This document shows, piece by piece, positions 34,723 through 43,967 of a stretch of DNA of 64,000 nt. Position numbers and translations under genes: made by a program. Under the pieces are notes generated by a model, which was not told where the DNA came from, did not search any database, and saw only the letters and a program-made list of their open reading frames with translations. Position 1 is the stretch's first letter; each line of letters begins with the position of its first letter. The DNA lies in assembly GCA_024236175.1 (NCBI GenBank), contig JACKKY010000002.1, forward strand, positions 1 to 64,000, written 5' to 3'. The stretch is from Novosphingobium sp. GTDB taxonomy: Bacteria; Pseudomonadota; Alphaproteobacteria; Sphingomonadales; Sphingomonadaceae.

Positions 34723-36627
34723 ATGAACTATCTGAAAATCCTGTCTATTCCGCTGGCCATTTCGGCCGTGCCGTCGCTCGCCCGGGCGAACGAAACAGGT
34801 GACGGTGTCGTCTTCGCCGACACCGTGCGCGACACCTATATCACCGTCGTTGCGACGGGGCAGTCTCAGGCGTTGAACCAAACCGCGCAGTCGATCAGCG
34901 TGATTGGAGCTGACGAGATCGCCAAGGTGCAGGGGCCGGACCTGACCCGGGTGCTGGAGCGCTTGCCCGGCGTGGTCCTCACGCGCAATGGCGGGCTTGG
35001 CGGTTTCACCGGCCTGCGCGTACGCGGCGCGAATTCCGAACAGGTCCTCGTGCTTGTCGATGGAATCCGGATCGCCGATGTCGCATCGCCCGGCGGCGGC
35101 TACGACTTCGGAAACCTAGCTACCGGCGGTATCGGCAAGATCGAGCTGCTGCGTGGATCGAACAGCGTGGCCTGGGGGTCCGAAGCCATTGGCGGCGTGC
35201 TGGCGGTGACGTCACGCCGGCTCGACGGCGCGGAGGCATCGGCGGAGTTCGGCGCGCGTGACACGCTCGATGCTAATGTGACTGCGGGACTGGTGCGCAG
35301 CGGTCACGACTTCACCCTGTCAGGCGGTTACACGCGCACCGACGGGGTCTCCTCGGCCGCATCCGGATCTGAGCCGGACGGTTTTCGTCAGTGGCGGCTG
35401 AACGGCCGGGGAAGTGTCCGGATCGCCGATGGTCTGTCGTTCCTTGCCGCCGGTCGCTTTGCCGACAGCCGGCTGGACATAGACGGCTTCCCGGCCCCTC
35501 TCTTCGTCTTCGCCGACACGCCGGAGTTCCAGGACACTCGCGAGGCGTCAGGCCGGGCGGGGCTGGAATACTGGAGCAGCCGGTTCAGGCTCTCCGCCGG
35601 CTTTGCGATGTCGGGAACGCGTCGCGAGTATTTCGACCCCACGCTGGGGACGGATCCGACGTATGAAACAAGGGGAAGCAGCAGGCGCGCCGACCTGAAG
35701 GCCGCATGGGACATCACCGATTCCCTGCGCCTGGATTTCGGAGCCGATCATGAATGGTCGCGCTTTTCATCGAGTTCCGACAGCCGCAAGAAGGCGAGGC
35801 TTGCCAGCGGCCATGCGCTGATCGGCTGGTATGGTCCGGACTTCAATGTCGCTGCCGGTATCCGCCTCGATGATCATTCGCGTTTCGGGAGCGATGTCAC
35901 ATTCGGCGCCAATGGCAGCATCGACATCGCGGACGGCTGGCGTCTGCGGGCGTCCTATGGCGAGGGCTTCAAGGTTCCGACGCTTTACCAGCTGTTTTCG
36001 GATTTCGGGAACGCCGCGCTCAATCCCGAGCGCAGCCGCAGCTATGACGTCGGCATCGAGACGGGTGACCGCAACAGCGGCCTGCACATGGCTGTCACGG
36101 CGTTCCGGCGCGACAGCCGCAGCCTCATAGACTTCGTATCGTGCTTTTCGGTCGGCGATCCGCTCTGCGATGACGGACGCTTTGGCTTCTACGCCAATGT
36201 CGGCAAGGCGCGCGCCGAAGGCGTGGAAGTCGAACTGGGCGCACAGGTGAGCGACCGCCTGCGCGCGCAGGCGGTGTACAGCTATGTCAGGACCAGGAAC
36301 CGCACCGCCGGAGACGCCAATCGCGGCAACGACCTGGCACGTCGTCCGCACCACGCCGTCACCGTGGCGCTCGACTGGCTGACGCCCTTGCATGATCTGG
36401 AGCTGGGCGCCGATATCCGCTTGGTTGGCGACAGTTTCGATGATGCCGGCAACTTCACCCCGATTGACGGCTATGCGGTGGGCACGGTCCGCGCGAGCCT
36501 GCCGCTGACCGAGCAGTTCGAGCTGTTCGGGCGCGTCGAGAACCTGACGGACGAACGCTATGAAACCGCCGCAGGCTACGGCACAGCGGGGCGTTCTGCT
36601 CATGTAGGCGCAAGGGCGCGGTTCTGA
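34723..36627 (+). CDS. btuB: TonB-dependent vitamin B12 receptor
   Basis: An outer-membrane beta-barrel receptor that takes up cobalamin with energy from TonB. The ATG at 34723 has GGAGG seven bases upstream and gives 634 residues with signal peptide MNYLKILSIPLAISAVPSLA. The TonB-box-like DTYITVVATG is near residue 40. The plug domain has RLPGVVLTRNGG, GLRVRGANSEQVLVLVDGI and IGKIELLRGSNS, and the barrel ends with aromatic GRSAHVGARARF. The riboswitch upstream and the btuFCD genes downstream fix the substrate as a corrinoid. Confidence 0.96.
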   Translation: MNYLKILSIPLAISAVPSLARANETGDGVVFADTVRDTYITVVATGQSQALNQTAQSISVIGADEIAKVQGPDLTRVLERLPGVVLTRNGGLGGFTGLRVRGANSEQVLVLVDGIRIADVASPGGGYDFGNLATGGIGKIELLRGSNSVAWGSEAIGGVLAVTSRRLDGAEASAEFGARDTLDANVTAGLVRSGHDFTLSGGYTRTDGVSSAASGSEPDGFRQWRLNGRGSVRIADGLSFLAAGRFADSRLDIDGFPAPLFVFADTPEFQDTREASGRAGLEYWSSRFRLSAGFAMSGTRREYFDPTLGTDPTYETRGSSRRADLKAAWDITDSLRLDFGADHEWSRFSSSSDSRKKARLASGHALIGWYGPDFNVAAGIRLDDHSRFGSDVTFGANGSIDIADGWRLRASYGEGFKVPTLYQLFSDFGNAALNPERSRSYDVGIETGDRNSGLHMAVTAFRRDSRSLIDFVSCFSVGDPLCDDGRFGFYANVGKARAEGVEVELGAQVSDRLRAQAVYSYVRTRNRTAGDANRGNDLARRPHHAVTVALDWLTPLHDLELGADIRLVGDSFDDAGNFTPIDGYAVGTVRASLPLTEQFELFGRVENLTDERYETAAGYGTAGRSAHVGARARF

Positions 36628-37451
36628 TGCGGGTGCTGGCGCTTCTCGTCGGTCTGCTGGCGGCATCCTGCTCGCAGGCGCCTGCAGAAGTGGAGGCGCG
36701 CCAGCATCCCACCATCGTCTCGCTCAATCCTTGCAGCGATGCGATCCTCGCCGAAGTGGCCGACCGGGAACAGATTCTCGCAATCTCCCATTTCAGCCAG
36801 GATCCGTCGTCCAGTTCGATGGAGCTGGACGATGCGCGAAGCTACCCTGCGGTTTCCGGGTCGGCCGAAGAGGTGCTGGCGCTGTCGCCGGACCTGATCG
36901 TCGCCGACGAATTCGTGCCCGCGGCGACCCGTGCGGCCTTTGCGGATCTCGGGTTGCGGCTTGTGCAATTGCCGATCGTTTCCAGCGTCGAACAGGCAAA
37001 GCAGCAGGTATTGAATCTGGCGCGACTGGCTGGTCATCCCGAACGGGGCAGGGCGCTCAATGCGCGCATTGACGCTGCGCTTGCCCAAGCAAGGCCGCCG
37101 CTGGGTGATCCCGTCGCTGCCATCGTGTGGCAGTCGGGGGGGATCGTCCCGGGCCGGAAGACGCTGGTCGCGGATATGCTGGAACGAACCGGTTTCGCCC
37201 ACCTGAGCGCGACGCGGGGCATGCGCCAGGCCGATGTGCTCCCTCTCGAAGCGATGCTGGCCGATCCGCCGCAGGTGATCTTCTCTGCCGGTGATCCTCG
37301 CAGCAATGAAGATCGGATGCTCTCCCACCCGGCGCTCGAGGCGCTCGACCAGACAAGCCGTGAGCGGTTCGATCGCTCGCTGCTCTGGTGCGGCGGGCCG
37401 ACGATCATTCGCGCCGCCGAGCGGCTGAACGCGGTTCGCAATTCGCTGTGA
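36627..37451 (+). CDS. btuF: Cobalamin-binding protein of the B12 ABC importer
   Basis: A periplasmic binding protein that passes B12 from BtuB to BtuCD. The 274-residue protein starts one base into the btuB stop (TGATG). Its N-terminus LVGLLAASCSQ has a lipobox, so it is probably an inner-membrane lipoprotein. The fold signatures IVSLNPCSDAILAEV and LALSPDLIVADEF match the BtuF/FecB class. A four-base overlap couples it to btuC. Confidence 0.92.
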   Translation: MRVLALLVGLLAASCSQAPAEVEARQHPTIVSLNPCSDAILAEVADREQILAISHFSQDPSSSSMELDDARSYPAVSGSAEEVLALSPDLIVADEFVPAATRAAFADLGLRLVQLPIVSSVEQAKQQVLNLARLAGHPERGRALNARIDAALAQARPPLGDPVAAIVWQSGGIVPGRKTLVADMLERTGFAHLSATRGMRQADVLPLEAMLADPPQVIFSAGDPRSNEDRMLSHPALEALDQTSRERFDRSLLWCGGPTIIRAAERLNAVRNSL

Positions 37452-38410
37452 CGCGGCCCGTACCCCTCCTCCTGATCGGCCTTGCGATTGCCTTGCCGCT
37501 GTCGCTGTTGGCCGGCCGAGTCTGGATCGATCCGCTGGGCGAGCAGACCCGCAACGCGGCAGTCATCCTGATCGAACTGAGACTGCCGCGCGCATTGCTG
37601 GCGATTTTCGTCGGCGCCGGGCTGGGGGGCGCGGGCGCTGCGATGCAGGGCTATCTGCGCAATCCGCTGGCCGACCCCGGCCTGTTCGGTATCGCTCCGG
37701 GGGCAGCGCTGGGTGCGGTGCTCAGCATGTGGCTGGGCTATGCGGTCGGGGCTTATGCGCTGCCGCTCTTCGCGCTGGTCGGCGCGGCCGGCGCGATGGC
37801 GTTGCTGGCGCTGATCGCGGGGCGCGATGGCGGCGTTGCTCTGTTCACGCTCGCCGGTCTGATGATCGCGAGCCTCTCCGGCGCGCTGATGAGCCTTGCG
37901 ATCAGCCTGTCGCCCACTCCCTTCGCGCTCAGCGAGATCGTGACATGGCTGATGGGCGCGCTTGTCGATCGCAGCTGGAGAGACGTGTGGATTGCGGCGC
38001 CGTTGACGATGGCTGGGCTGGGCTTCCTTGTGGCCGCTGCCCGCAGCCTCGATGCGCTGACCCTCGGGGAAACCGCGGCCCGTTCGCTCGGCGTCGATCC
38101 GCGCCGGTTGCAGGGCCTGATGATCGCGGGCATCGGCCTGACGGTCGGTGCGGGCGTGGCGGTGGCCGGCATCATCAGCTTCGTCGGGCTGATCGTGCCG
38201 CATCTGGTCCGCCCCCTGACGGACCGACGGCCTTCGTCGCTGATCGTGCCGAGTGCCCTGGCAGGGGCCTTGCTGCTGCTGGTGGCGGACAGCGCCTGTC
38301 GCATATTGCCGCTGGCGGGTGGAGAACTGCGCCTCGGCATTGCGCTCAGCCTGATCGGAGCGCCGTTCTTCATCCATCTGCTGCTCAGGATGCGGCAGGG
38401 GCTTGCCTGA
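37448..38410 (+). CDS. btuC: B12 ABC importer permease
   Basis: FecCD-family permease with about ten membrane helices in 320 residues. Conserved motifs are LRLPRALLAIFVGAGLGGAG, MQGYLRNPLADPGLFGIAPG, the EAA-like ETAARSLGVDPRRLQ and FVGLIVPHLVRPL. The GTG at 37448 overlaps the btuF stop (GTGA). The open frame extends 20 codons upstream into btuF, so this start is the natural one. The stop overlaps the btuD ATG by one base. Confidence 0.94.
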   Translation: MTRPVPLLLIGLAIALPLSLLAGRVWIDPLGEQTRNAAVILIELRLPRALLAIFVGAGLGGAGAAMQGYLRNPLADPGLFGIAPGAALGAVLSMWLGYAVGAYALPLFALVGAAGAMALLALIAGRDGGVALFTLAGLMIASLSGALMSLAISLSPTPFALSEIVTWLMGALVDRSWRDVWIAAPLTMAGLGFLVAAARSLDALTLGETAARSLGVDPRRLQGLMIAGIGLTVGAGVAVAGIISFVGLIVPHLVRPLTDRRPSSLIVPSALAGALLLLVADSACRILPLAGGELRLGIALSLIGAPFFIHLLLRMRQGLA

Positions 38411-39153
38411 TGCTTTGCGCGGAAAGCCTTTCGCTGGCGGGCCGGCTTCGCGACCTCGGCGCCTTGTTCCAGCCCGGCGAAGTCACTGCGATTTGCGGCC
38501 CGAACGGAGCGGGCAAGTCGACCTTGCTGGCCTGTCTTGCCGGATTGCTGGACCCCGACGAGGGGCGCGTCTCGCTGGGCGGCGCGGACCTCGCGACGAT
38601 GCATCCGCGCCAACGCGCTCAATCGATCGGATACCTGCCGCAGACCCCCGAAGTCGCCTGGGACGTCAGCGTCGAGGTTCTCGTCTCGCTCGGTCGCATC
38701 CCATGGGCCGGCGGCCCGGCCGGTGAGGCGCAGGAAGCGATCGATGCGGCCATTGCCGCCATGGACCTGGAGGAATTTCGCCATCGGCCGGTCTCGCGCC
38801 TGTCCGGGGGAGAGCGGGCAAGGGCGCTGATGGCCCGCGTTCTCGCGACCCGTCCGCGATGGCTGCTGGCCGACGAACCCCTCGCAAATCTCGATCTCGG
38901 CCACGCCGCGGCCCTGATCGGGAGTTTTCGTGAACAGGCGGTGGCGGGCCGGGGCGTAGTGCTCGTGCTGCACGACCTCGCAAGCGCGATGAACCATGCG
39001 GACCGCGTGCTTGTGCTCGACCGGGGGCGGCTCGCGGCCGATGGCCCGCCGAAAGAAGCGCTATCGGAAGATGTCGTCGCGCGGGTCTGGCATGTCGATG
39101 CGCAGTGGCTCGGCGATGAGGGCGCGAAAGCGCTGGCAGTGCGGGGAAGCTAG
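38410..39153 (+). CDS. btuD: B12 ABC importer ATPase
   Basis: The 247-residue ATP-binding subunit powers corrinoid import. Walker A is GPNGAGKST near residues 34-42. Q-loop sequence GYLPQTPEVAWD, signature RLSGGERARALMARVLA, Walker B WLLADEPLANLD and the switch His in VLVLHDLASAM follow. It is the last gene of the B12 operon and its TAG interlocks with the stop of moaB on the other strand through a shared CTAG. Confidence 0.94.
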   Translation: MLCAESLSLAGRLRDLGALFQPGEVTAICGPNGAGKSTLLACLAGLLDPDEGRVSLGGADLATMHPRQRAQSIGYLPQTPEVAWDVSVEVLVSLGRIPWAGGPAGEAQEAIDAAIAAMDLEEFRHRPVSRLSGGERARALMARVLATRPRWLLADEPLANLDLGHAAALIGSFREQAVAGRGVVLVLHDLASAMNHADRVLVLDRGRLAADGPPKEALSEDVVARVWHVDAQWLGDEGAKALAVRGS

Positions 39154-39677
39154 ACTTCCTTAAGCCGCGGCATCAGCTCCACGAAATTGCAGGGCCGGTT
39201 CCGGTTGTCGAGCTGCTCGGCGAGGATTCCGTCCCATCCGTCCTTCACCGCGCCGTTCGAGCCGGGCAGCGCGAAAATATAGGTGCCGCGCGCGACCACG
39301 GCGCAGGCGCGCGATTGCACGGTCGAGGTGCCGATGGTCTTGTAGCTGATCAGCCGGAATATCTCGCCGAAGCCGGGAATGTCCTTTTCCTTGACCCGTT
39401 CGAGCGCTTCGGGCGTGACGTCCCGCCCGGTAAGGCCGGTCCCGCCGGTGGAGATGATGCAATCGACCGACGGATCGTCGATCCAGTTGTTGAAGCGGTT
39501 GACGATGCGCGTGGCGTCGTCCTTCTCGATCGCGCGAGCAACCAGGTGATGGCCCGCTTTCTTGATGCGTTCGGCAAGGATGTCGCCCGAGGTATCCTCG
39601 TCGGGGCCTCGCGTGTCCGAAACCGTCAGCAATGCGATGTTGATCGGCTTGAAAGTCCGCTCTTTGTCAACGGCCAC
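39150..39677 (-). CDS. moaB: Molybdenum cofactor biosynthesis protein B
   Basis: MoaB/MogA-family adenylyltransferase acting on molybdopterin. The 175-residue protein has TVSDTRGPDEDTSGDIL, the MPT-binding TGGTGLTGRDVTPEAL and the LPGSNGAVKDGWDGIL motif. It overlaps the lytic transglycosylase gene by 11 bases on the same strand, so the two may be cotranscribed. No other cofactor gene is nearby. Confidence 0.93.
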   Translation of the reverse strand: MAVDKERTFKPINIALLTVSDTRGPDEDTSGDILAERIKKAGHHLVARAIEKDDATRIVNRFNNWIDDPSVDCIISTGGTGLTGRDVTPEALERVKEKDIPGFGEIFRLISYKTIGTSTVQSRACAVVARGTYIFALPGSNGAVKDGWDGILAEQLDNRNRPCNFVELMPRLKEV

Positions 39678-41457
39678 GCAGTATCACTCCGTTCGATGCC
39701 ATCCGCACACCCCCTGAACCCGCAAGTCCGGGGAAAGTCGGCCACATGCCCTGGGCAAGCGCCATGCGGCTTTCCGACGGTCCGCCTGCCTGGCGTTCGT
39801 ACATCCAGTAATTGCGCATCACGATATTCACGTAGCCGCGCGTTTCCCAATAGGGAATGGATTCGATCCACAGGAGGGGGTCGCCCTGGTCGCGCACTTC
39901 GGTGTTCCAGCGGGTGACCGGCGAAAGCCCGGCGTTGTAGGCGGCCATGACCTTGGGCAGCAGCCCCTGAGACCCCGAGGATTCGCGCAGCATTTCAAGA
40001 TGCCTCTGGCCGAATGCGAGGTTGACCTCCGGCTTGTTGAGATCGCTGGTGCTGCCACTCACGCCGATCGCGGAAGCGTGCTGACGGGCAGTAGCCGGCA
40101 TGATCTGCATCAGCCCTCGCGCTCCGGCGGGGCTGACCACGGTGGCCTTGAACACGGATTCCTGGAGCGCATGGGCGTAGACCAGCGCGGGATCGACTTT
40201 CCAGCCGCCGACCGGAGTCCATTTCGGGGTCGGGAAGCGTGTCGCCGGCTCCGGCCTGCTGCCATAGGGCGCATTGTAGGCCATCCAGAGCTGGGTGGAA
40301 GGCAGCCCCAGGTCGCGGGCCAGCCGGGTGAGGGGACGGAACAGCTCCGGATCGCCGATCCCGGCCTGGTGGCGAAGCACTTCGTCGGCCAGTCCGTCCT
40401 CACCGATCTCGGCGAGCTGGACGGCGACCCGGACATTTCCGACGTTGCGAAGGCGCTGCCAGTCCGACTGGGTGAAATCGGCTTCGGCGTGCTGCTCGGG
40501 CAGCCTCAGGCCGAGCTGCTCGCTCGCCAGCATGCCGTAAAGCGTTTCATCGAGGCGGGCAGCGCCGCGCAGGGGCTCGGTCGCCTTGTCCGGCAGGCCG
40601 CAGCGCACATAGGAGCGGCTCTGCCAGTAATAGGCGGCAGCGCTCAGTTCGGGATTCTCCGCCTGCCCGGCGGCCCTGCCGAATGCATCGGCGGCGCCCT
40701 GGCAATCGCCAAGCCGCCAGGCAGCAAGTCCGGCGGTCCACCAGCCTTCGGCGACCCACGCACCCGAGCCGCGGGTAGCGAGCTGGGCGAGTTGATAGGC
40801 CGAAGTATCGTCATTTTCGATATAGTAGCTCCACGCGACGCGTTGCCGCCATTCGGCGCGCGCGTCATCGCTGAGCATTGAGTCCACGCCGTCTAGCAAC
40901 TGTCGCGCCCCGGCCGGATCGTCGTTCTTGATGCGCTCGAGGATCGCGCTTGCGACATTCGCCGGCATCGTCCCGTCGCTGACACCACGCGGCCGCACGC
41001 GCTTGCTCATTGCCGGAAGACGGGCGAAACGCTGCTCTCCCGGGATCGACGGCAGCACTTCTGCACCGCGCTTCAGTGCCAGCCGTCCGATCTGGTCCGA
41101 CATGGGCAGATCGGTGCCCCTGGCAAGCCAGGCGTTCAGGCGGTCAAGCTCGATCCGGGGCGAGTTGGCATCGAGATAATATTCGGCCAGCGCGACCTGA
41201 TGGAGCGGGCCGTCTTCCCTTTGTGAAACGAGTTCCTCGACGCGCTTCCAGTCCTGCCGGTCGATCGCGGCGAAAACGTCGCGGTAGTATTCGCGCTCGC
41301 TGCCGCTGAGGAGAGCGGGCACGGCGCTGCGTTCGGCGCGGTTGCGGAAATAGTCTGCGGCTGCACTGTTGGCCTGAGCGGCCGGTATGTGGAGCGCTGT
41401 GGCACTTGCGGCGGCACAAGCCGCGGTCCACAGCAATGCCTTGGCGGCTTTTTTCAC
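39667..41457 (-). CDS. Soluble lytic murein transglycosylase
   Basis: The enzyme cleaves peptidoglycan glycan strands to 1,6-anhydro products. The GTG at 41457 overlaps the stop of the upstream gene (GTGA) and gives 596 residues with a signal peptide ending near IPAAQA. A long alpha-helical superhelix (Slt70 U/L-like, residues about 40-400) precedes the catalytic SLT domain. That domain has the active Glu in YAHALQESVFKA, followed by GLMQIMPATA and the VMAAYNAGLSPVTRW motif. An in-frame ATG 13 codons upstream gives a poorer signal peptide and was rejected. Confidence 0.93.
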   Translation of the reverse strand: MKKAAKALLWTAACAAASATALHIPAAQANSAAADYFRNRAERSAVPALLSGSEREYYRDVFAAIDRQDWKRVEELVSQREDGPLHQVALAEYYLDANSPRIELDRLNAWLARGTDLPMSDQIGRLALKRGAEVLPSIPGEQRFARLPAMSKRVRPRGVSDGTMPANVASAILERIKNDDPAGARQLLDGVDSMLSDDARAEWRQRVAWSYYIENDDTSAYQLAQLATRGSGAWVAEGWWTAGLAAWRLGDCQGAADAFGRAAGQAENPELSAAAYYWQSRSYVRCGLPDKATEPLRGAARLDETLYGMLASEQLGLRLPEQHAEADFTQSDWQRLRNVGNVRVAVQLAEIGEDGLADEVLRHQAGIGDPELFRPLTRLARDLGLPSTQLWMAYNAPYGSRPEPATRFPTPKWTPVGGWKVDPALVYAHALQESVFKATVVSPAGARGLMQIMPATARQHASAIGVSGSTSDLNKPEVNLAFGQRHLEMLRESSGSQGLLPKVMAAYNAGLSPVTRWNTEVRDQGDPLLWIESIPYWETRGYVNIVMRNYWMYERQAGGPSESRMALAQGMWPTFPGLAGSGGVRMASNGVILRGR

Positions 41458-42224
41458 GTCGTCCCGATCCCTGTCCAATCCAGCCAGAGCTGCCACAACC
41501 GAGCCTTGGCGCGCGGTCGCGCCAGCAGCACCGCAAGGTCCGTGGCAGCCAATAGCGGGATGCTGGTGCCTTCATGGTTAAATCGGCGTAAATTTTCAGC
41601 GGAATTCGGCAGATCGTTGCCGAAAAGCGGCAAAATGTTGCCCCCGAAGACAACGATGCGTTTCGGCTTGGCCAGCGTGACGTGATGGGCGAGCACTTCG
41701 CCCATTCCGCGACGTGCCACTTCGTCCCAGTCGGCCATCGGCGTATGGCGGGGAAGGGCGCTCGCAACATAGATCCGGTCGTCGGCAAACCCCATGGCGC
41801 CGGCGATGGCATCGAGCAGGTTTCCCTGCGGCCCCGAAAGCAGACGGTCCTCGTCGGCGGCTTCCGGTTCGGCGACGATCGCCATGAGTTCGGCGCCTTC
41901 CCGCCCCCGGGGTGCCACGCGCTCCGCCACGCGCCCTGCGTCGAGCCAGGGTTCGCTCAACCACCATTGCGCGAAATCGGCGAGATCCTGCGGCCACGCG
42001 GCGCGGTCCGGGATGGAGGCCGCGGGCGGTTCCAAATCCACGGCAGCCGGCGCGGATGGCGAGGAGGATGGTTTCGTCTGCTCCTGAACCGGCTTTGCGT
42101 CTTCGCGCGGCCGGACCCAGTCGACCGGATCGTCGCTGAACGTGCAATCGACACCGGCATCCCGCCACCAATCGAGCGCGGCAGCGAAGGCCTCGACAAG
42201 GTCTGAATCCGGCTGATTGTCCAT
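41454..42224 (-). CDS. Uracil-DNA glycosylase-superfamily protein, degenerate active site
   Basis: The 256-residue protein starts MDNQPDSDLVEAFAAALDWW at 42224. Its C-terminal 170 residues follow the type 4/5 UDG pattern: IVAEPEAADEDRLLSGPQGN, LLDAIAGAMGF, IYVASALPRHTP, PKRIVVFGGNILPLF and LLARPRAKARLWQLW. Key residues are changed. The GE(A/G)PG uracil-binding motif reads AEPEA, the HPS/HPA motif before LLxxP is TDL, and only one cysteine is present, so there is no iron-sulfur cluster. It may be a non-catalytic or altered-specificity member. The frame continues far upstream antisense to the ETF-QO gene; that part is a shadow. Confidence 0.8.
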   Translation of the reverse strand: MDNQPDSDLVEAFAAALDWWRDAGVDCTFSDDPVDWVRPREDAKPVQEQTKPSSSPSAPAAVDLEPPAASIPDRAAWPQDLADFAQWWLSEPWLDAGRVAERVAPRGREGAELMAIVAEPEAADEDRLLSGPQGNLLDAIAGAMGFADDRIYVASALPRHTPMADWDEVARRGMGEVLAHHVTLAKPKRIVVFGGNILPLFGNDLPNSAENLRRFNHEGTSIPLLAATDLAVLLARPRAKARLWQLWLDWTGIGTT

Positions 42225-42317
42225 AGAGGAGGTCTTGACCTGCCGTATCGCAGCAATCAAGGCACTTCTGAGAACACCACAGGAATCCGCAGGCAACAGG
42301 AACAGGACATCCAGGTC

Positions 42318-43967
42318 ATGAGCGAACGCGAATCGATGCCCTATGACGTCGTCATCGTCGGGGGAGGCCCGGCGGGTCTGGCTACGGCGATCCGGCTGAA
42401 ACAGGTCAATGCCGACCTGGCTGTCTGCATTCTGGAAAAGGGTTCGGAAATCGGTGCGCATATCCTTTCGGGCGCGGTGGTCGACCCGAAGGCGCTCGAC
42501 GAACTGCTGCCCGACTGGCGCGATGACGGCTGCCCGATGGCCGAGACCCCGGTGACCGACAACTGGCACTGGTACCTGACCAGGAACCACAAGCTGTCGA
42601 TCCCGCATATCCTGATGCCGCCTTTCATGTCGAACCACGGCAACTACACCGGCTCGCTCGGCAGCCTGTGCCGCTGGCTCGCCGGCAAGGCCGAGGAACT
42701 GGGTGTCGAAATCTTCCCGGGCTTTCCCGCCGCCGAGGTGCTCTACGACGACAAGGGCGCGGTTTACGGCGTAGCGACCGGAGACATGGGCGTGGCGAGG
42801 GATGGCAGCCACAAACCCGATTACCAGCCCGGCATGGAGCTGCACGCGAAATACACCGTCTTTGCCGAAGGCGCGCGCGGGCACCTGACCAAGGAGCTCA
42901 AGGAGAAATACGACCTCGAGGCCGATTGCGAGCCGCAAATCTACGGCATCGGCATCAAGGAGCTGTGGGACATCGATCCCGCCAAGCATTTCCCCGGCCG
43001 GGTGCTGCACACGCAGGGCTGGCCGCTTTCGGAAAGCAACAGCTGGGGCGGTGCGTTCCTCTACCACCAGGCGAACAACCAGGTGGCGCTCGGCTTCGTC
43101 ACGGCGCTCGATTACGCGAACCCCTACGTCTACCCCTTTGAGGAATTCCAGCGCTGGAAAACCCATCCCGCGATCCGCGAGGTGCTCGAAGGCGGGAAGC
43201 GCGTCGCCTATGGCGCGCGCGCGATCAACGAGGGCGGCTGGCAGTCGGTCCCGCGGCTGTGCTTCCCCGGCGGCGTGCTTGCCGGATGCTCGGCCGGCTT
43301 CGTCAACGTTCCGCGCATCAAGGGCAGCCACACGGCGATGAAGAGCGGCATGCTCGCCGCCGAAGCCATGGCCGCTGCGATCGCTGCGGATCGGGAAAAG
43401 GACGAACTCGCCGAATACGATGCGGCCGTGCGCTCCAGCTGGATCGCCAAGGAACTGGAACTGGTCAAGAACGCCGAGCCGCTCACGGCCAAGTTCAACG
43501 GCGACCTGTTCGGATCGGGCCTCGCCGATGTCGACATGTGGATGCGTTACCTGAAGATCGGACTGCCGATTACGCTGAAGCATCACAGCGATGCGGAGGC
43601 TTTGCGCCGCGCCGATCTGTTCAAGCCGATCGATTATCCCAAGCCGGACGGTGTGCTCACGTTCGACCGGCTGACATCGGTCTCCTTCTCCTTCACCAAT
43701 CACGAGGAGGACCAGCCCTGCCACCTGCAGCTCAAGGATCCGGAGATTCCGACGAAGATCAACCTGCCGCTCTATGCCGGGCCGGAAGCGCGCTACTGCC
43801 CTGCGGGTGTCTATGAATTCGTCGGTGAGGATAAAGGCGAGATGCGGCTGCAGATCAACGCCCAGAACTGCGTCCACTGCAAGACCTGCGACATCAAGGA
43901 TCCGACCCAGAACATCAACTGGGTGGCGCCCGAAGGCGGCGGCGGGCCCAACTATCCCAACATGTGA
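42318..43967 (+). CDS. Electron transfer flavoprotein-ubiquinone oxidoreductase
   Basis: The inner-membrane enzyme passes electrons from ETF, and so from acyl-CoA dehydrogenases, to ubiquinone. The 549-residue protein has the N-terminal FAD motif VVIVGGGPAGLATAIRL. The C-terminal 4Fe-4S site INAQNCVHCKTCDIKDPTQN is followed by the family ending GGGGPNYPNM; the other two ligand cysteines are also in this region (RYCPAGVYE is one). It is divergent from the UDG-like gene (93 bp) and coupled to ispE through a four-base overlap. Confidence 0.96.
   Translation: MSERESMPYDVVIVGGGPAGLATAIRLKQVNADLAVCILEKGSEIGAHILSGAVVDPKALDELLPDWRDDGCPMAETPVTDNWHWYLTRNHKLSIPHILMPPFMSNHGNYTGSLGSLCRWLAGKAEELGVEIFPGFPAAEVLYDDKGAVYGVATGDMGVARDGSHKPDYQPGMELHAKYTVFAEGARGHLTKELKEKYDLEADCEPQIYGIGIKELWDIDPAKHFPGRVLHTQGWPLSESNSWGGAFLYHQANNQVALGFVTALDYANPYVYPFEEFQRWKTHPAIREVLEGGKRVAYGARAINEGGWQSVPRLCFPGGVLAGCSAGFVNVPRIKGSHTAMKSGMLAAEAMAAAIAADREKDELAEYDAAVRSSWIAKELELVKNAEPLTAKFNGDLFGSGLADVDMWMRYLKIGLPITLKHHSDAEALRRADLFKPIDYPKPDGVLTFDRLTSVSFSFTNHEEDQPCHLQLKDPEIPTKINLPLYAGPEARYCPAGVYEFVGEDKGEMRLQINAQNCVHCKTCDIKDPTQNINWVAPEGGGGPNYPNM

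Noticed and set aside
42225..43877. A 550-codon upstream extension of the UDG-like reading frame
   Set aside because: It lies antisense to the ETF-ubiquinone oxidoreductase gene; the recognisable protein starts at the ATG at 42224.
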